Below, in pieces: positions 1 through 8,985 of a DNA stretch of 64,000 nucleotides. Source of the stretch: Komagataeibacter diospyri. GTDB lineage: Bacteria > Pseudomonadota > Alphaproteobacteria > Acetobacterales > Acetobacteraceae. The stretch's first letter is position 1, and every line of letters begins with the position of its first letter. The position numbers and the translations under genes are program-made. The notes beneath the pieces are model-generated. The model was not told the DNA's origin. It did no database searches and was given only the letters and a program-made list of their open reading frames with translations. The stretch spans positions 1-64,000 of the forward strand of contig NZ_BDLU01000070.1 in the NCBI RefSeq assembly GCF_006538165.1, written 5' to 3'.

Positions 1-149
1 TTGGGGTCATTCATCCAGTTGCGTCGGGGCGTATAATGCAGCAGCGGCCGCCACTGCGGGGTGGTGGCCTGTAACGGGGCAGGCTGCTGCTGTGGGCCAG
101 TAGCCTGCACCGCTGTCGACTCAGGCAGATGGTCATTAATATCATTCAT
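1..149 (-). CDS. GH32 beta-fructosidase (levanase/invertase family), N-terminal part only
   Basis: Five-prime fragment of a minus-strand gene running off the left edge. Translated from the ATG at 149 it gives about 49 residues ending in HYTPRRNWMNDPN, the hallmark N-terminal block of glycoside hydrolase family 32, in which the Asp of WMNDPN is the catalytic nucleophile. Family knowledge says such enzymes hydrolyse sucrose, levan or inulin. The start is supported by a GGTGGA ribosome-binding site 4 bases upstream. There is no signal peptide in the 35 residues before the motif, so a cytoplasmic enzyme is more likely than a secreted levanase, although an unusual leader cannot be excluded. Substrate cannot be set from this fragment. 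Confidence 0.8.
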   Translation of the reverse strand, partial: MNDINDHLPESTAVQATGPQQQPAPLQATTPQWRPLLHYTPRRNWMNDP

Positions 150-513
150 ACAGTCCACCGTATCATTTCTGTCCGCATGGTATAGAGGGCTTCCCTTCAG
201 AATATCGGTGGCGCATGGATGGTTGCCGCATAGCTGTCATGGTGGGGCTGGGCAGGGCGCGATCCCTTGGTTACAGGATCTCTTACGCATGTATGCATAT
301 CCCGGCCATCAAGGGCGTATCGACGTTGGAACGGTTGTGAGCAGTCGTCCATTGTAACTGCACTGGCAGACGGAACGGGCGACGGATGGCCTATGCGATC
401 GTGTCAGATTCATGCTGTCAGACCATGAAATTCAGGTATGGCCCGATATTATCCTCGCTGGCGTATGGAACTCCGTAACAGTTTTGAACCCGCAATGCCG
501 CCGATACATATGT
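150..513. other. Intergenic, upstream of the GH32 gene
   Basis: About 360 bp between two minus-strand genes. No ORF with a convincing start or protein-like composition was seen on either strand. It presumably holds the promoter of the GH32 gene; no clear operator or terminator was recognised. Confidence 0.5.
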
Positions 514-2001
514 TCACGCTTTTACCTGCCTGAACAGCCAGTCCCGTGCTGCCTTGATATAAAAGAATTTTCGTGCGGATCCCATGTGATCGACGCCTTC
601 AAAGGTCAGGAAGGTGATATTGGCGTCGGGGGCAAGATAGCCATTGACCTGATCGGTCAGTTTCTGCTGGCTGTCGAGCGGGAATATGAGGGCGGGATCA
701 AGGCGTTCGGCTGGCCGGACGACCCTGCCGCCTGCCTGTTCCCAGACCGGTACGCATTTTTCATTCCACGGCGTGGCCTTGTCATCCTCCGACCCGGTAA
801 TGATCAGGACTTTCTGACCGGCAAGGGGGACAAGGTCTCCGGGCCGCTGCTGCCCCGCGATAATCAGTCCTGCCGCAAAGGTCTGCGGATGTTTTGCCAT
901 CAGCCACAGCGATGTCATGGCCCCCATGGACCAGCCGGTGCAATAAACCCGTCTGGGATCAATCTTCAGGACCTTGTCGCGCCGGTCATCCAGATTGGGA
1001 TTGCCATAGTTCCATGTGTTGCCGAGAAGGGATGCGACAAGCCTGTAGGTATTCTCGACATCGGACGTATGTTCCCAGTAATCGTTCATCGTCGTGCGTT
1101 CATAGCGCGGGGTGATGACGACACATTCATGCCGGTCCTGTTCTTCTGGCAGGCTCCAGATACTGGCAATGCACTGTTCCGTCAGCGTCTGGGCACAGGT
1201 GCCATCCGGACTGGTTCCGGAATGGGTTATGGCAAGGACGAGGGGATAGGCCCTGTTTTCCCCACCTTTTTCCAGAAAGGACTTCGGCAGGTAGATGCTG
1301 TATTCAAGCCAGGCCGAACGCGTGTCATCCCACCACCAGTGATGCTGTTCCCACGCATCGACACCACGAATGACAACACTGTTCCCGCGTTGTCCCGCGT
1401 TGCTCCATACGGTTTTGCTGGCAGCGTAGATAGCGCCGTCCGTTGTCCGGACATTGCGGTCCTGTGTCAGCGCGACCCTGTCGCTGTCGGTTGTAGGCAG
1501 GCTCAGGTCCGGGTCATGCCCGAACTCCGTGATGACATACCTGCCGGTGACATTCTTCCTGTCGGGACGGAGCGCCGGTTCGTCATTGGTGTATATGGCC
1601 GCGACAGGGCGCCGCTTCGGGGCCGCCGTGGTATCGTTCTTGTCAGGTTCCTGCGGCATTCCCGCAAAAAAACCTTGGGCCGCGGGAAAGACGGACGTGG
1701 TGTATGTATCGTGTGCCAGGCTGGCAGGATCGATCGCGGCATCGTATTCTACTGCAATGCCGTAAACCTTCTGTCCGCCGCCCGTGACTTCACATAATGC
1801 GCAGATGCCCTGCAGGCCCGGCGCCCTGTGTCTGTGGGGGCCGGGACCGTCGGGGCCATCCGGCCCGCCTGCAGATGCCGCCATGAAGCCATTTCCGCCC
1901 CCTGCGGCACGGGCCGCGTGAACACCGGTCCCCATGGCGGAGACCGCACCGGCGAAAGCCGCCCCGACCGTCATGAAGTTACGTCTTGATACATCGGTCA
2001 T
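514..2001 (-). CDS. Tat-exported alpha/beta hydrolase (PHB-depolymerase/esterase-like)
   Basis: A 495-residue protein starting with a twin-arginine signal (SRRNFM followed by a hydrophobic stretch and an AARA cleavage region), so it is predicted to fold in the cytoplasm and go to the periplasm. After a Gly/Pro-rich linker comes an alpha/beta hydrolase domain. The nucleophile elbow GWSMG is near residue 350, a plausible acid is in TGSEDD, and the histidine is in EGVDHMG near the C-terminus. This arrangement resembles polyhydroxyalkanoate-depolymerase/feruloyl-esterase-like hydrolases; the substrate is unknown. The start is backed by GGAGAAAG 8 bases upstream. A tandem 9-bp repeat lies immediately upstream of the ribosome-binding site. 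The gene is monocistronic as far as can be seen. Confidence 0.75.
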   Translation of the reverse strand: MTDVSRRNFMTVGAAFAGAVSAMGTGVHAARAAGGGNGFMAASAGGPDGPDGPGPHRHRAPGLQGICALCEVTGGGQKVYGIAVEYDAAIDPASLAHDTYTTSVFPAAQGFFAGMPQEPDKNDTTAAPKRRPVAAIYTNDEPALRPDRKNVTGRYVITEFGHDPDLSLPTTDSDRVALTQDRNVRTTDGAIYAASKTVWSNAGQRGNSVVIRGVDAWEQHHWWWDDTRSAWLEYSIYLPKSFLEKGGENRAYPLVLAITHSGTSPDGTCAQTLTEQCIASIWSLPEEQDRHECVVITPRYERTTMNDYWEHTSDVENTYRLVASLLGNTWNYGNPNLDDRRDKVLKIDPRRVYCTGWSMGAMTSLWLMAKHPQTFAAGLIIAGQQRPGDLVPLAGQKVLIITGSEDDKATPWNEKCVPVWEQAGGRVVRPAERLDPALIFPLDSQQKLTDQVNGYLAPDANITFLTFEGVDHMGSARKFFYIKAARDWLFRQVKA

Positions 2002-2013
2002 GTGTGCTTTCTC

Positions 2014-2094
2014 CAGTCAGGGCAGTCAGGGCAGTCAGGGCAGTCAGGGCAGTCAGGGCAGTCAGGGCAGTCAGGGCAGTCAGGGCAGTCAGGG
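2014..2094. repeat. Tandem repeat, nine perfect copies of a 9-bp unit
   Basis: The unit CAGTCAGGG (CCCTGACTG on the minus strand) is repeated nine times without a mismatch, followed by a partial unit. It sits 12 bp upstream of the hydrolase start, directly before its ribosome-binding site, so it is in the transcribed leader or the promoter. Copy number could vary by slippage and change leader length. Confidence 0.95.
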
Positions 2095-2472
2095 TCAGGA
2101 AACTTTGCGGTTGCCATGGCAACGTGCAACGGCGTTGTTATCGGGTAGATCCTGCATGGCAGGGATTGCAGCCGTCGCCGGGCCGGGCGGCCTGTTTCTG
2201 TCACAATCCCCATGCATGATATCGTCCCGGCTGCTCCATGTCGCCGGACGATGCGCAGGGTTGCTGAATATACGGCGCATGCGCTCCCCTGCAGGCATCA
2301 CCCTGTTCATTGAAATGACGGCGACGGTTTGATGCAGGCCGTACGGACCAGTGACAACACCATCAGGGGATGTGTCTGCAAAGGAACCATCTTCCCTGTG
2401 TATCCGTTGACTTGTGGCCAAAGCAATGTGTGACAGGTGATGGTGTTTGTTCTTCATCATCGGGAGGTCCTC
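2095..2472. other. Intergenic between divergent genes
   Basis: About 380 bp between the minus-strand hydrolase (with its repeat) and the plus-strand small secreted protein. Short ORFs here lack start signals and look like chance. It should contain both promoters; I could not place them with confidence. Confidence 0.45.
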
Positions 2473-2760
2473 ATGTCCTGTTCTACAAACATGAAGTGGT
2501 TGTATCTGGCTGTAATGATCTGCAGTTTCCCCCTGACGGCGCATGCACAGTTTGCAACGCCCCGCTCCTCTCCCGGGAAACCGGTCACTACCACTCCGCC
2601 TGTGCATGACCAGAATGGGTCAGGCACAGGAACGTCGGAACGGCAGCATATGAAAACCCATAAAAAACATGAACAATATCCTTCAGGCCAGTCATCGACA
2701 GGACCGGAACCGGTAACGGGGGATCAGAACAGAACGGAACAGGCTGCCCCCATGCAGTAA
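2473..2760 (+). CDS. Small secreted protein, unknown function
   Basis: A 95-residue ORF beginning MSCSTNMKWLYLAVM, a typical Sec signal with hydrophobic core and a likely cleavage after TAHA. The mature part is hydrophilic, low in complexity, and rich in Thr, Pro, Gln, Gly and Glu, suggesting a disordered periplasmic protein. The chosen start has a GGGAGG ribosome-binding site 5 bases upstream; a longer in-frame start lies 36 bases earlier but lacks one. Not recognised as a known family. Confidence 0.55.
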   Translation: MSCSTNMKWLYLAVMICSFPLTAHAQFATPRSSPGKPVTTTPPVHDQNGSGTGTSERQHMKTHKKHEQYPSGQSSTGPEPVTGDQNRTEQAAPMQ

Positions 2761-2900
2761 ATCCACGAATATGGCCTGTGTGGCTGTATGCTTGGGGTAA
2801 CGGACTGCGGTCTGTTGCCTCAGGCCGCAATCCCGCAGTACCGGGCCAAAAGGAAGCATGCACTGCCGGATCCTTATGGTATATGGCGGGGCCGGGGACG

Positions 2901-4745
2901 TTATGCCGGGACATAAAGGGGCATGGAATCCTCCCACAGGCTGTCCGTCAGTATCCGCTTGTGGCTACCATCGGCATTCATGATGAAGATCTGACCGTAA
3001 GGCTGGAATGTATTGTCATACAGGGCGGCTTCATCACGGAAGCCATACATGCCACTTGACCACATGATCCGCCCGTCGGCCGTCCACACGGCATGGCCGT
3101 CATTGGCGCCACTGGTGGTCAGTCGTTTCAGTCCGGTTCCGTCGGGGCGGATGGTGAAAATATCATAATTTTCGTCATCCACCCGGCGCGTGAACACGAT
3201 CCGGCTACCATCGGGCGACCAGCCGGGCAGGTTGTCGTATGCGGTGGTCAGCACGCGTGTCTGCCGGGTCTGCAGGTCCAGTATGCGCAGGCCCATGTTG
3301 TTTTCGCCCCATACCCGATACACAACCTGCCTGCCATCAGCGGAATAGCTGGGAAAACCGGAATGTATGGTGCCATCGGTCAGGGGTTCGACCGCGCTGC
3401 CGTCGCGGCGCATGCGCATGACCGTTGCCTTGCCCGTGCGCCGTGCCTGGAACCACTGGCCCAGCCCGAAGGCAATCCACTGCCCGTCGGGCGACCATGC
3501 GGGGGCAAACGCCCCGGCCATGCCGTGGCCCACCTGTGTCGGGTTGAGGGCTGTGCGGGAGACATCAAATATGCGTTTCCGGTCAGATCCGTCCGGGTTC
3601 ATGGTGGCGATGGAGGAATTGAGCGCCTTTTCCGTCAGCACCAGCCTGCCATCACATGACAGGCCGGGAAAGACATCCGTATGCCGGTAATCCCGCTGCG
3701 GGTCCCAGCTGTAAAGCTGCCGGTTCTGGGTAAAGGGGCGGAAACTGACCTTTTCATAGATGACTGTCCGGCCATCGGGTGACCATGCGGGGGAACGCAG
3801 CGTCCGGTGTACGCTGGCGATGCCAGTAGTGTAGGCCAGTCCCTCATCCGGGCCGCCCTTGCGATGATACCCGATGATTTCCGCCGTCACGAACTGGGGA
3901 AAGACCTTCAGGCCCGGGCCGGACGTGTGCTGGACCCGTTCCCCACTGGTGATATCGACGGACACGATCTGGGAAACTACGGATGCCACCCCTTCGGGTC
4001 GCCTGGCACCCCATGTGCTTTCGGTCAGCATTTCATAAAACACCACCCGTCGGCCATCCGGTGACCATTTGGGGGAGCCAAGGCAGTAATCGGGGCGGGT
4101 GGCGATACGGCGGAAACCCCGGCCATCCACACCGATTATGTAGATGCTGAGTTCCTGCGTGTGTTCCCAGCCCCGGCCATTGTCATGGCCGCGCCATTGG
4201 GTGTTGCGGTCGGACGAAAACGCCAGCCACCTGCCATCGGGCGACCATGCGGGGCGGAAGAAACAGTCTGGTCCCTGCCGATCGCCCTGCACGCGGGCCG
4301 CTCCGGTCAGGTTACGTACCCTGCCCGTGCGAAGGTCCATGACCCAGATATTCGCACGGTATCCATCGCGCGTGGAAACGAAGGCCAGGCGCGTGCCATC
4401 GGGTGACAGGACGCCCGTATCGTCCACTGATGGATGGCGGATCAGGGGCATAACGTCGGTTCCGTCCAGACGGGCGCGGAAGATGTCTGCCTGTCCCAAC
4501 CCGTTACGTTCCGATGTAAAGAGGACGGACTGTCCATCCGGGGCAAAAGACGCATGGTAATCAAGGCCATTTCCCGGCAGGAATGGCCGTTCATCACTTC
4601 CGTCCGCGTTGGCAAGGTAAAGCTGTGATGCTGATGGCCCGATGCGGTTCATCAGCATCACCCCCTTCGGGCGGGGAGCCGCCATGGCACCTGCGGGCAG
4701 CAGGAGTGTCGCCCCCAGCATCTTCAACATATTCCGACGGTTCAT
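2901..4745 (-). CDS. Tat-exported TolB-like beta-propeller (PD40/WD40-like) protein
   Basis: 614 residues from the ATG at 4745, which has GGGGAAG just upstream. The N-terminus (NRRNMLKMLG then LLLPAGAMAA) fits a twin-arginine signal. The rest is a chain of PD40 repeats with the recurring motif W/A-SPDG-xx-(V/L)-xF, for example WSPDGRWLAF, WSPDGRRVVF and WSPDGQWIAF, making one or two beta-propellers like the C-terminal half of TolB. Such domains usually bind proteins or oligosaccharides in the periplasm; no catalytic motif is visible. It lies 74 bp downstream of the sensor kinase on the same strand, so it may be co-transcribed with, or a partner of, that two-component system (inference). Confidence 0.8.
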   Translation of the reverse strand: MNRRNMLKMLGATLLLPAGAMAAPRPKGVMLMNRIGPSASQLYLANADGSDERPFLPGNGLDYHASFAPDGQSVLFTSERNGLGQADIFRARLDGTDVMPLIRHPSVDDTGVLSPDGTRLAFVSTRDGYRANIWVMDLRTGRVRNLTGAARVQGDRQGPDCFFRPAWSPDGRWLAFSSDRNTQWRGHDNGRGWEHTQELSIYIIGVDGRGFRRIATRPDYCLGSPKWSPDGRRVVFYEMLTESTWGARRPEGVASVVSQIVSVDITSGERVQHTSGPGLKVFPQFVTAEIIGYHRKGGPDEGLAYTTGIASVHRTLRSPAWSPDGRTVIYEKVSFRPFTQNRQLYSWDPQRDYRHTDVFPGLSCDGRLVLTEKALNSSIATMNPDGSDRKRIFDVSRTALNPTQVGHGMAGAFAPAWSPDGQWIAFGLGQWFQARRTGKATVMRMRRDGSAVEPLTDGTIHSGFPSYSADGRQVVYRVWGENNMGLRILDLQTRQTRVLTTAYDNLPGWSPDGSRIVFTRRVDDENYDIFTIRPDGTGLKRLTTSGANDGHAVWTADGRIMWSSGMYGFRDEAALYDNTFQPYGQIFIMNADGSHKRILTDSLWEDSMPLYVPA

Positions 4746-4819
4746 GAAGGCTTCCCCTGTCTTTTGGACGTTACAGATCCGGTGCATTCTTCGGGTATCC
4801 ATCTTTTCTGGCGGGTCAT

Positions 4820-6196
4820 TTAATGGACGGCATGGACGTCAGGGTGGCTGCGTTGCGCCCCGTGCGGGTCAAGGGGCAAGGCGATGCGCACACGCAGGCC
4901 GGATGGCTGGTTGTGGTGAAAGGTCAGCGTACCCTGATGGCGTTGTACGATATCGTGAATGATCGACAGGCCCAGCCCCAGCCCGCCATCCGTGCTGCGG
5001 GCCGGGTCCAGCCGGGCAAAGGGAAGCAGCACGATATCGTGCATTTCGGGCGGGATGCCCGGACCGTTATCCGCGACCTCGATAATGGCCACGTTGCCAT
5101 TCCGTCTTGTGTCAACCTGCACCAGACTGCCAAATTTGCAGGCATTGTCGATCAGGTTATTGACCATGCGGGCCACGGCAACGGGCTGGCACAGGCAGGT
5201 CAGGCCCAGATCACCCTGATAGATCACATTCCGGCCAATGGCTTCGAATTCCGCGCACACGCTTTCCACCAGCGCACCGATATCAACCCGTTCCGCCGGT
5301 TCCGTGTCGCCCTGGCCCTTCAGGAACGACAGCGCCCCGTTCAGCATCCGGTTCATGAGCCATAAATCGTTGCGCAGGGCGGCGGGAGTTGCATCGGGGC
5401 CGCCCATTTCGATCCGCATGGACAGTCGGGTCAGCGGCGTGCGCAGGTCGTGGCCGATCGCCATTAGCATGCGGGTGCGCTCTTCGGTGGCGGCCGCGAT
5501 CCGGGCCTGCATGCGGTTGAACGCCCGGGCGACGCGACGCAGTTCCACAGGTCCCTGTTCGGTCAGTGGTTCGGGGGTGATCTCGTGGCCAAAGGTGTCC
5601 GCCTTGTTTGCCAGTACCTTCAGCGGGCGGTTGATGCGCCACAGGCTCCATAGTGACAGGGTGCCCATTATGACCAGCAGCGACAGGAACGACACGATCA
5701 GCGGCAGCGTCGTGCGCATGAGTTGCGGCAGGTGGTGATTGATCCCGTTATGGGCGGTAATGAAGATACCTTCGCGTGGCATGTCGACATGGGTGGAGGT
5801 CATGCCGCTTGAATCGGCAGCACAGGTCGATTCGGTTATGACAGCGCTCCGGTTGTCCGGCTGTGCCTTGAGGATGCGCCGCAACAGGACCGAAAAATGC
5901 TCGGTCGGGATCCGCGCGCAGGGGAAGGGGCCTGTGGTCTGGAACCGTGCGTCCGGCATGGACATGCCGCGTGCAATGGCTTCGCGCGTTTCGGGTGGGC
6001 TTGCGCGCAGGGCGTCAATCGCGGTCTCGATCGCCAGCGCGTTTGGCCATGGCCCTTCAGGCAGCGGCGGCACGGTCGGGCGCAGAGCGACGACAAGGAA
6101 AGCGACGACAAAAATGGTGACCAGCATGCTGGAAATGACGATCGCGACCATCTGCCCGTAAACCGTGCGGGGAAGCAGGGAAAAACGGTCCGTCAT
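4820..6196 (-). CDS. Membrane sensor histidine kinase (EnvZ/OmpR class)
   Basis: 458 residues. One transmembrane helix near residues 15-40, a periplasmic sensor region to about 165, a second helix near 165-190, then HAMP, the dimerisation/phosphoacceptor box GHDLRTPLTRL (His about residue 245), an N box with NLIDNACK, and the ATP-lid glycine motifs DNGPGIP and GLGLGLS. It should autophosphorylate on His and pass the phosphate to the adjacent regulator, whose gene overlaps it by 4 bp (ATGA). The signal is unknown. The short periplasmic domain has no recognised fold. Confidence 0.9.
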   Translation of the reverse strand: MTDRFSLLPRTVYGQMVAIVISSMLVTIFVVAFLVVALRPTVPPLPEGPWPNALAIETAIDALRASPPETREAIARGMSMPDARFQTTGPFPCARIPTEHFSVLLRRILKAQPDNRSAVITESTCAADSSGMTSTHVDMPREGIFITAHNGINHHLPQLMRTTLPLIVSFLSLLVIMGTLSLWSLWRINRPLKVLANKADTFGHEITPEPLTEQGPVELRRVARAFNRMQARIAAATEERTRMLMAIGHDLRTPLTRLSMRIEMGGPDATPAALRNDLWLMNRMLNGALSFLKGQGDTEPAERVDIGALVESVCAEFEAIGRNVIYQGDLGLTCLCQPVAVARMVNNLIDNACKFGSLVQVDTRRNGNVAIIEVADNGPGIPPEMHDIVLLPFARLDPARSTDGGLGLGLSIIHDIVQRHQGTLTFHHNQPSGLRVRIALPLDPHGAQRSHPDVHAVH

Positions 6197-7014
6197 TGCT
6201 GTGGCATTTCCCCATTGGGATCGGTCATGCCCGGGTCGAAAACATAACCATCCCCCCGGACGGTCCGGAGCATTTCAAGCTGGCGGCCACCATGGGCCAG
6301 TTTACGGCGCAGGCGGCTGACAAGCAGATCGATGGTACGCTCCTCGACCGCGCCCGGGGCATTATAGAGCAGTTCTATAATCTGCTCCCGACCCAGCAAC
6401 ATCCCGGCATGATTCCAGAATAGCAGGAGAAGGTCGGTTTCGGCACCGGTCAACGTCATGCGCACGCCTTCCGTGCTGTAAAGGGCGCGTTTTTCCGGTG
6501 TGAAGATCCAGTTTCCAAATCTGTAACCGTAACCGGGTCTGCGCGCGGCATGATCGGTCGGGATGGGCGGGCGACGCATGACCGCCCGCATGCGGGCCGC
6601 AAGTTCTTCCAGGTCAAAAGGCTTGCTGATGTAGTCGTCCGCCCCAAGGTCAAGACCCGCGATCCGTTCCCGGACATCAGCCAGTGCCGTAACCATGATG
6701 ATCGGGGCACGGCTTCTGTCACGGATCAGGCGGCAGATGTCATGACCACTTTCCTGCGGCAGCATAAGGTCAAGCAGGACAATATCAGGTGGTCGCTGTG
6801 CAATGATCGCCAGAACTTCGGCCGCCGTCATGGCGGATGCAACATGATAGCCCCTGTGTGACAGGAAACGTGCCAGCAGGCTGCGGATATCCATGTCGTC
6901 TTCCACAATGAGGACGGAATGATGTCCCCTGTGCGCCGGGATGCCGTCGCAACCGTGCCTGTCCGGGCGATCATTGTCTGAATACCCCGCTACCAATCCC
7001 GTGCTCCGCGTCAA
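6193..7014 (-). CDS. OmpR/PhoB-family response regulator
   Basis: About 273 residues: a receiver domain with acidic pocket VEDD, phosphoacceptor Asp in VLLDLMLP and conserved Lys in SKPF, then a winged-helix DNA-binding domain (TGAETDLLLLF through RTVRGDGYVF). It pairs with the histidine kinase, whose start overlaps its stop. The start is uncertain. The position given is a TTG without a strong ribosome-binding site, and the first ~30 residues are not part of the receiver fold, so the true start may be a little downstream. Confidence 0.88.
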   Translation of the reverse strand: MTRSTGLVAGYSDNDRPDRHGCDGIPAHRGHHSVLIVEDDMDIRSLLARFLSHRGYHVASAMTAAEVLAIIAQRPPDIVLLDLMLPQESGHDICRLIRDRSRAPIIMVTALADVRERIAGLDLGADDYISKPFDLEELAARMRAVMRRPPIPTDHAARRPGYGYRFGNWIFTPEKRALYSTEGVRMTLTGAETDLLLLFWNHAGMLLGREQIIELLYNAPGAVEERTIDLLVSRLRRKLAHGGRQLEMLRTVRGDGYVFDPGMTDPNGEMPQQ

Positions 7015-7282
7015 TCCATACAGATCTGTTTGCTGACAGGGACTATATCCACTCCCGCCGCATCGCGTAGCAAAGAGAACGGGCGACAGGCATTTATGTC
7101 AGGATTGACAAAAAACCATGCAGGTGGGTGGTTGTCACCTTGCCATGGGCTGCCAGTGAACGCACCCTGTTGCACGCGCTGTCGCATGCCGGACCATGAT
7201 CCCGTGACATGGGGTGCCGCATACATATGCATGCCGGCAGATATTGTGACAGACAGACGTCATTCATTGGAAACCAGCCTGC
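7015..7282. promoter_or_regulatory. Divergent promoter region, two-component system / MFS exporter
   Basis: About 270 bp between the divergently transcribed response regulator and MFS exporter genes. The layout suggests that the regulator may control the exporter, but no direct-repeat OmpR-type box was firmly identified. No gene is supported here. Confidence 0.45.
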
Positions 7283-8737
7283 ATGCCCATTTCAACCACA
7301 CAGCATCGCCGGACGCAAACGGTTGGCACGGGTGCCACGGTTGTGCGGTATTCACCACTTCTCGCCTTTATCATGGCCATGGCGACGTTCATGCAGAATC
7401 TGGATGGGGCCATCATCAATACTTCCCTTCCGGCCATGGCCCGATCCTTTGGAGTGAAAACGCTGGATCTCTCGCTGGGGGTTACGGCCTATATGCTGGC
7501 ATCTGCCGCCATTTCGCCAGTTTCCGCCTGGCTGGCCATGAAATACGGCGAAAAGCGCGTGATGTGGGTGGCCATGCTGCTTTTCACGTTCTCGTCCTTC
7601 CTGTGTGGCATCGCGCATGGACTGGACGCGTTTGTATGCGCACGTATCGGGCAGGGACTGGCCGGGGCCGTCATGATGCCGGTCGGCATGTCCATCATCC
7701 TGCGCTACACGCCCAAAAGTGACCTGCTGAAAGCACAGTCGGTTACGGTCTGGCCTGCACTCAGCGCGCCCATCATCGGGCCTGTGCTTGGCGGTTACCT
7801 GACCCAGACCGTGGGATGGCGGTGGAATTTCTGGCTCAACCTGCCAGTGGGCCTGATCGCCGTATTCTGCGTGCTGCGTGTTGTGCCTGCGGAACCGCCA
7901 GAAGGGGCGCCCCGGCTGGATGTCCGGGGGTTCGGGCTATGCGCCTTCAGCCTGACATGCCTTCTGTCCGGGCTCCAGCGCTCGGCTGAAGTCGGTACGG
8001 AGCGGTTTGTGGCCCTTGGGCTGCTGGGGATCGGTGCGGTGACGGGGGGTGCCGCAATCCATCACCTGGGGCGGCATCCCACGCCCATTCTTTCCCTTGC
8101 GCCGCTGAAGCGGGCCAGCCTGCGTTATGCCGCGCTATATCCGGGGCTGATATTTCGCGCCGTATTTTCGTCGGCACCGTTCCTGCTGCCGCTGTTTTTC
8201 CAGCTTGGCTTTGGTTTTTCGCCTGCGCGCACGGGCACGTGGCTGCTGGCCTATTTTTGCGCAAATCTGGGTATCAAACCGGCTACATCGGCCATCATCC
8301 AGTGGGCTGGTTTCCGTAAAGTTTTGTTCTTGAATGGTTTCCTTGTGTGCGCTTCCCTGTTGCCCTTTGTATTCCTGACGCCAGATACGCCCGCCATCCT
8401 GCTTGGCCTGTCGCTTGCCTTTGCCGGTATGACCCGATCCCTGCAACTGACAAGCCTGTCTACTGTCGCGTTTGCTGATGTGGGTCAGGATGAACGTGGC
8501 AGGGCCGCCAGCGTCATGTCTATTCTGGGGCAGACCGGTTCGACCGCAGGGGTTGCCATTACGGCGTTCTGTCTGACTGCTCTGGAAAGCGTATATGGCC
8601 ATGCCACGGTCAGCCTGCAGGAACTTCACATCGCTTTTCTCATAACGGCGGTCTTCGTATTGGTGGGTACGCTGGGTTTTAAAAAAATGCCCGCAGATAT
8701 CGGTCAGGAGGTTTCTGGCCATGGATTGCGTCAATGA
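7283..8737 (+). CDS. MFS transporter, DHA2 family (EmrB/QacA-like drug exporter)
   Basis: 484 residues, very hydrophobic, with the DHA2 pattern: motif D1 in the first helix (FMQNLDGAIINTSLPAMA), motif A-like MKYGEKRVM after helix 2, and motif C-like (GPVLGGYL) in helix 5. About 14 membrane segments are expected. Proteins of this family export drugs, dyes or organic acids with the proton gradient and often work with an HlyD-type adaptor, but no adaptor gene is next to it. Divergent from the two-component genes. Substrate unknown. Confidence 0.85.
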   Translation: MPISTTQHRRTQTVGTGATVVRYSPLLAFIMAMATFMQNLDGAIINTSLPAMARSFGVKTLDLSLGVTAYMLASAAISPVSAWLAMKYGEKRVMWVAMLLFTFSSFLCGIAHGLDAFVCARIGQGLAGAVMMPVGMSIILRYTPKSDLLKAQSVTVWPALSAPIIGPVLGGYLTQTVGWRWNFWLNLPVGLIAVFCVLRVVPAEPPEGAPRLDVRGFGLCAFSLTCLLSGLQRSAEVGTERFVALGLLGIGAVTGGAAIHHLGRHPTPILSLAPLKRASLRYAALYPGLIFRAVFSSAPFLLPLFFQLGFGFSPARTGTWLLAYFCANLGIKPATSAIIQWAGFRKVLFLNGFLVCASLLPFVFLTPDTPAILLGLSLAFAGMTRSLQLTSLSTVAFADVGQDERGRAASVMSILGQTGSTAGVAITAFCLTALESVYGHATVSLQELHIAFLITAVFVLVGTLGFKKMPADIGQEVSGHGLRQ

Positions 8738-8985
8738 TTCATTGGAAAAAACAGGGGGCGCTCGCTACGGCCTCCTGTTTTCGTGCTGCCATCGGGCAGG
8801 GGACACACGCCAACTTGGGCCTGCGTGCCGGTTCGGTTCTGGGATGGCTTTTCCGGCTGTGTCTGGCTGGGGCAGAGTATATTAAGATATATCTGAAAAT
8901 ATATCGGAAATTATGAAACACAGAAACAGACTTGCAGGCGGTCGTAACTGTCAGACTTGCTGCTGAAAATGCTCCGGCGGGGTTA
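8738..8985. other. Intergenic before the IS element
   Basis: About 250 bp with no supported gene. It contains an AT-rich stretch near 8880-8915 with a short imperfect inverted repeat (GATATAT...ATATATC) of unknown meaning. Confidence 0.4.

Noticed and set aside
412-1797. Long plus-strand ORF (461 codons)
   Set aside because: It runs antisense to the well-supported Tat hydrolase, whose motifs and signal peptide are clear; the plus reading has no start signal or recognisable domain.
2014-2094. Possible CRISPR array
   Set aside because: The repeats are contiguous 9-bp units with no spacers and no cas genes nearby.
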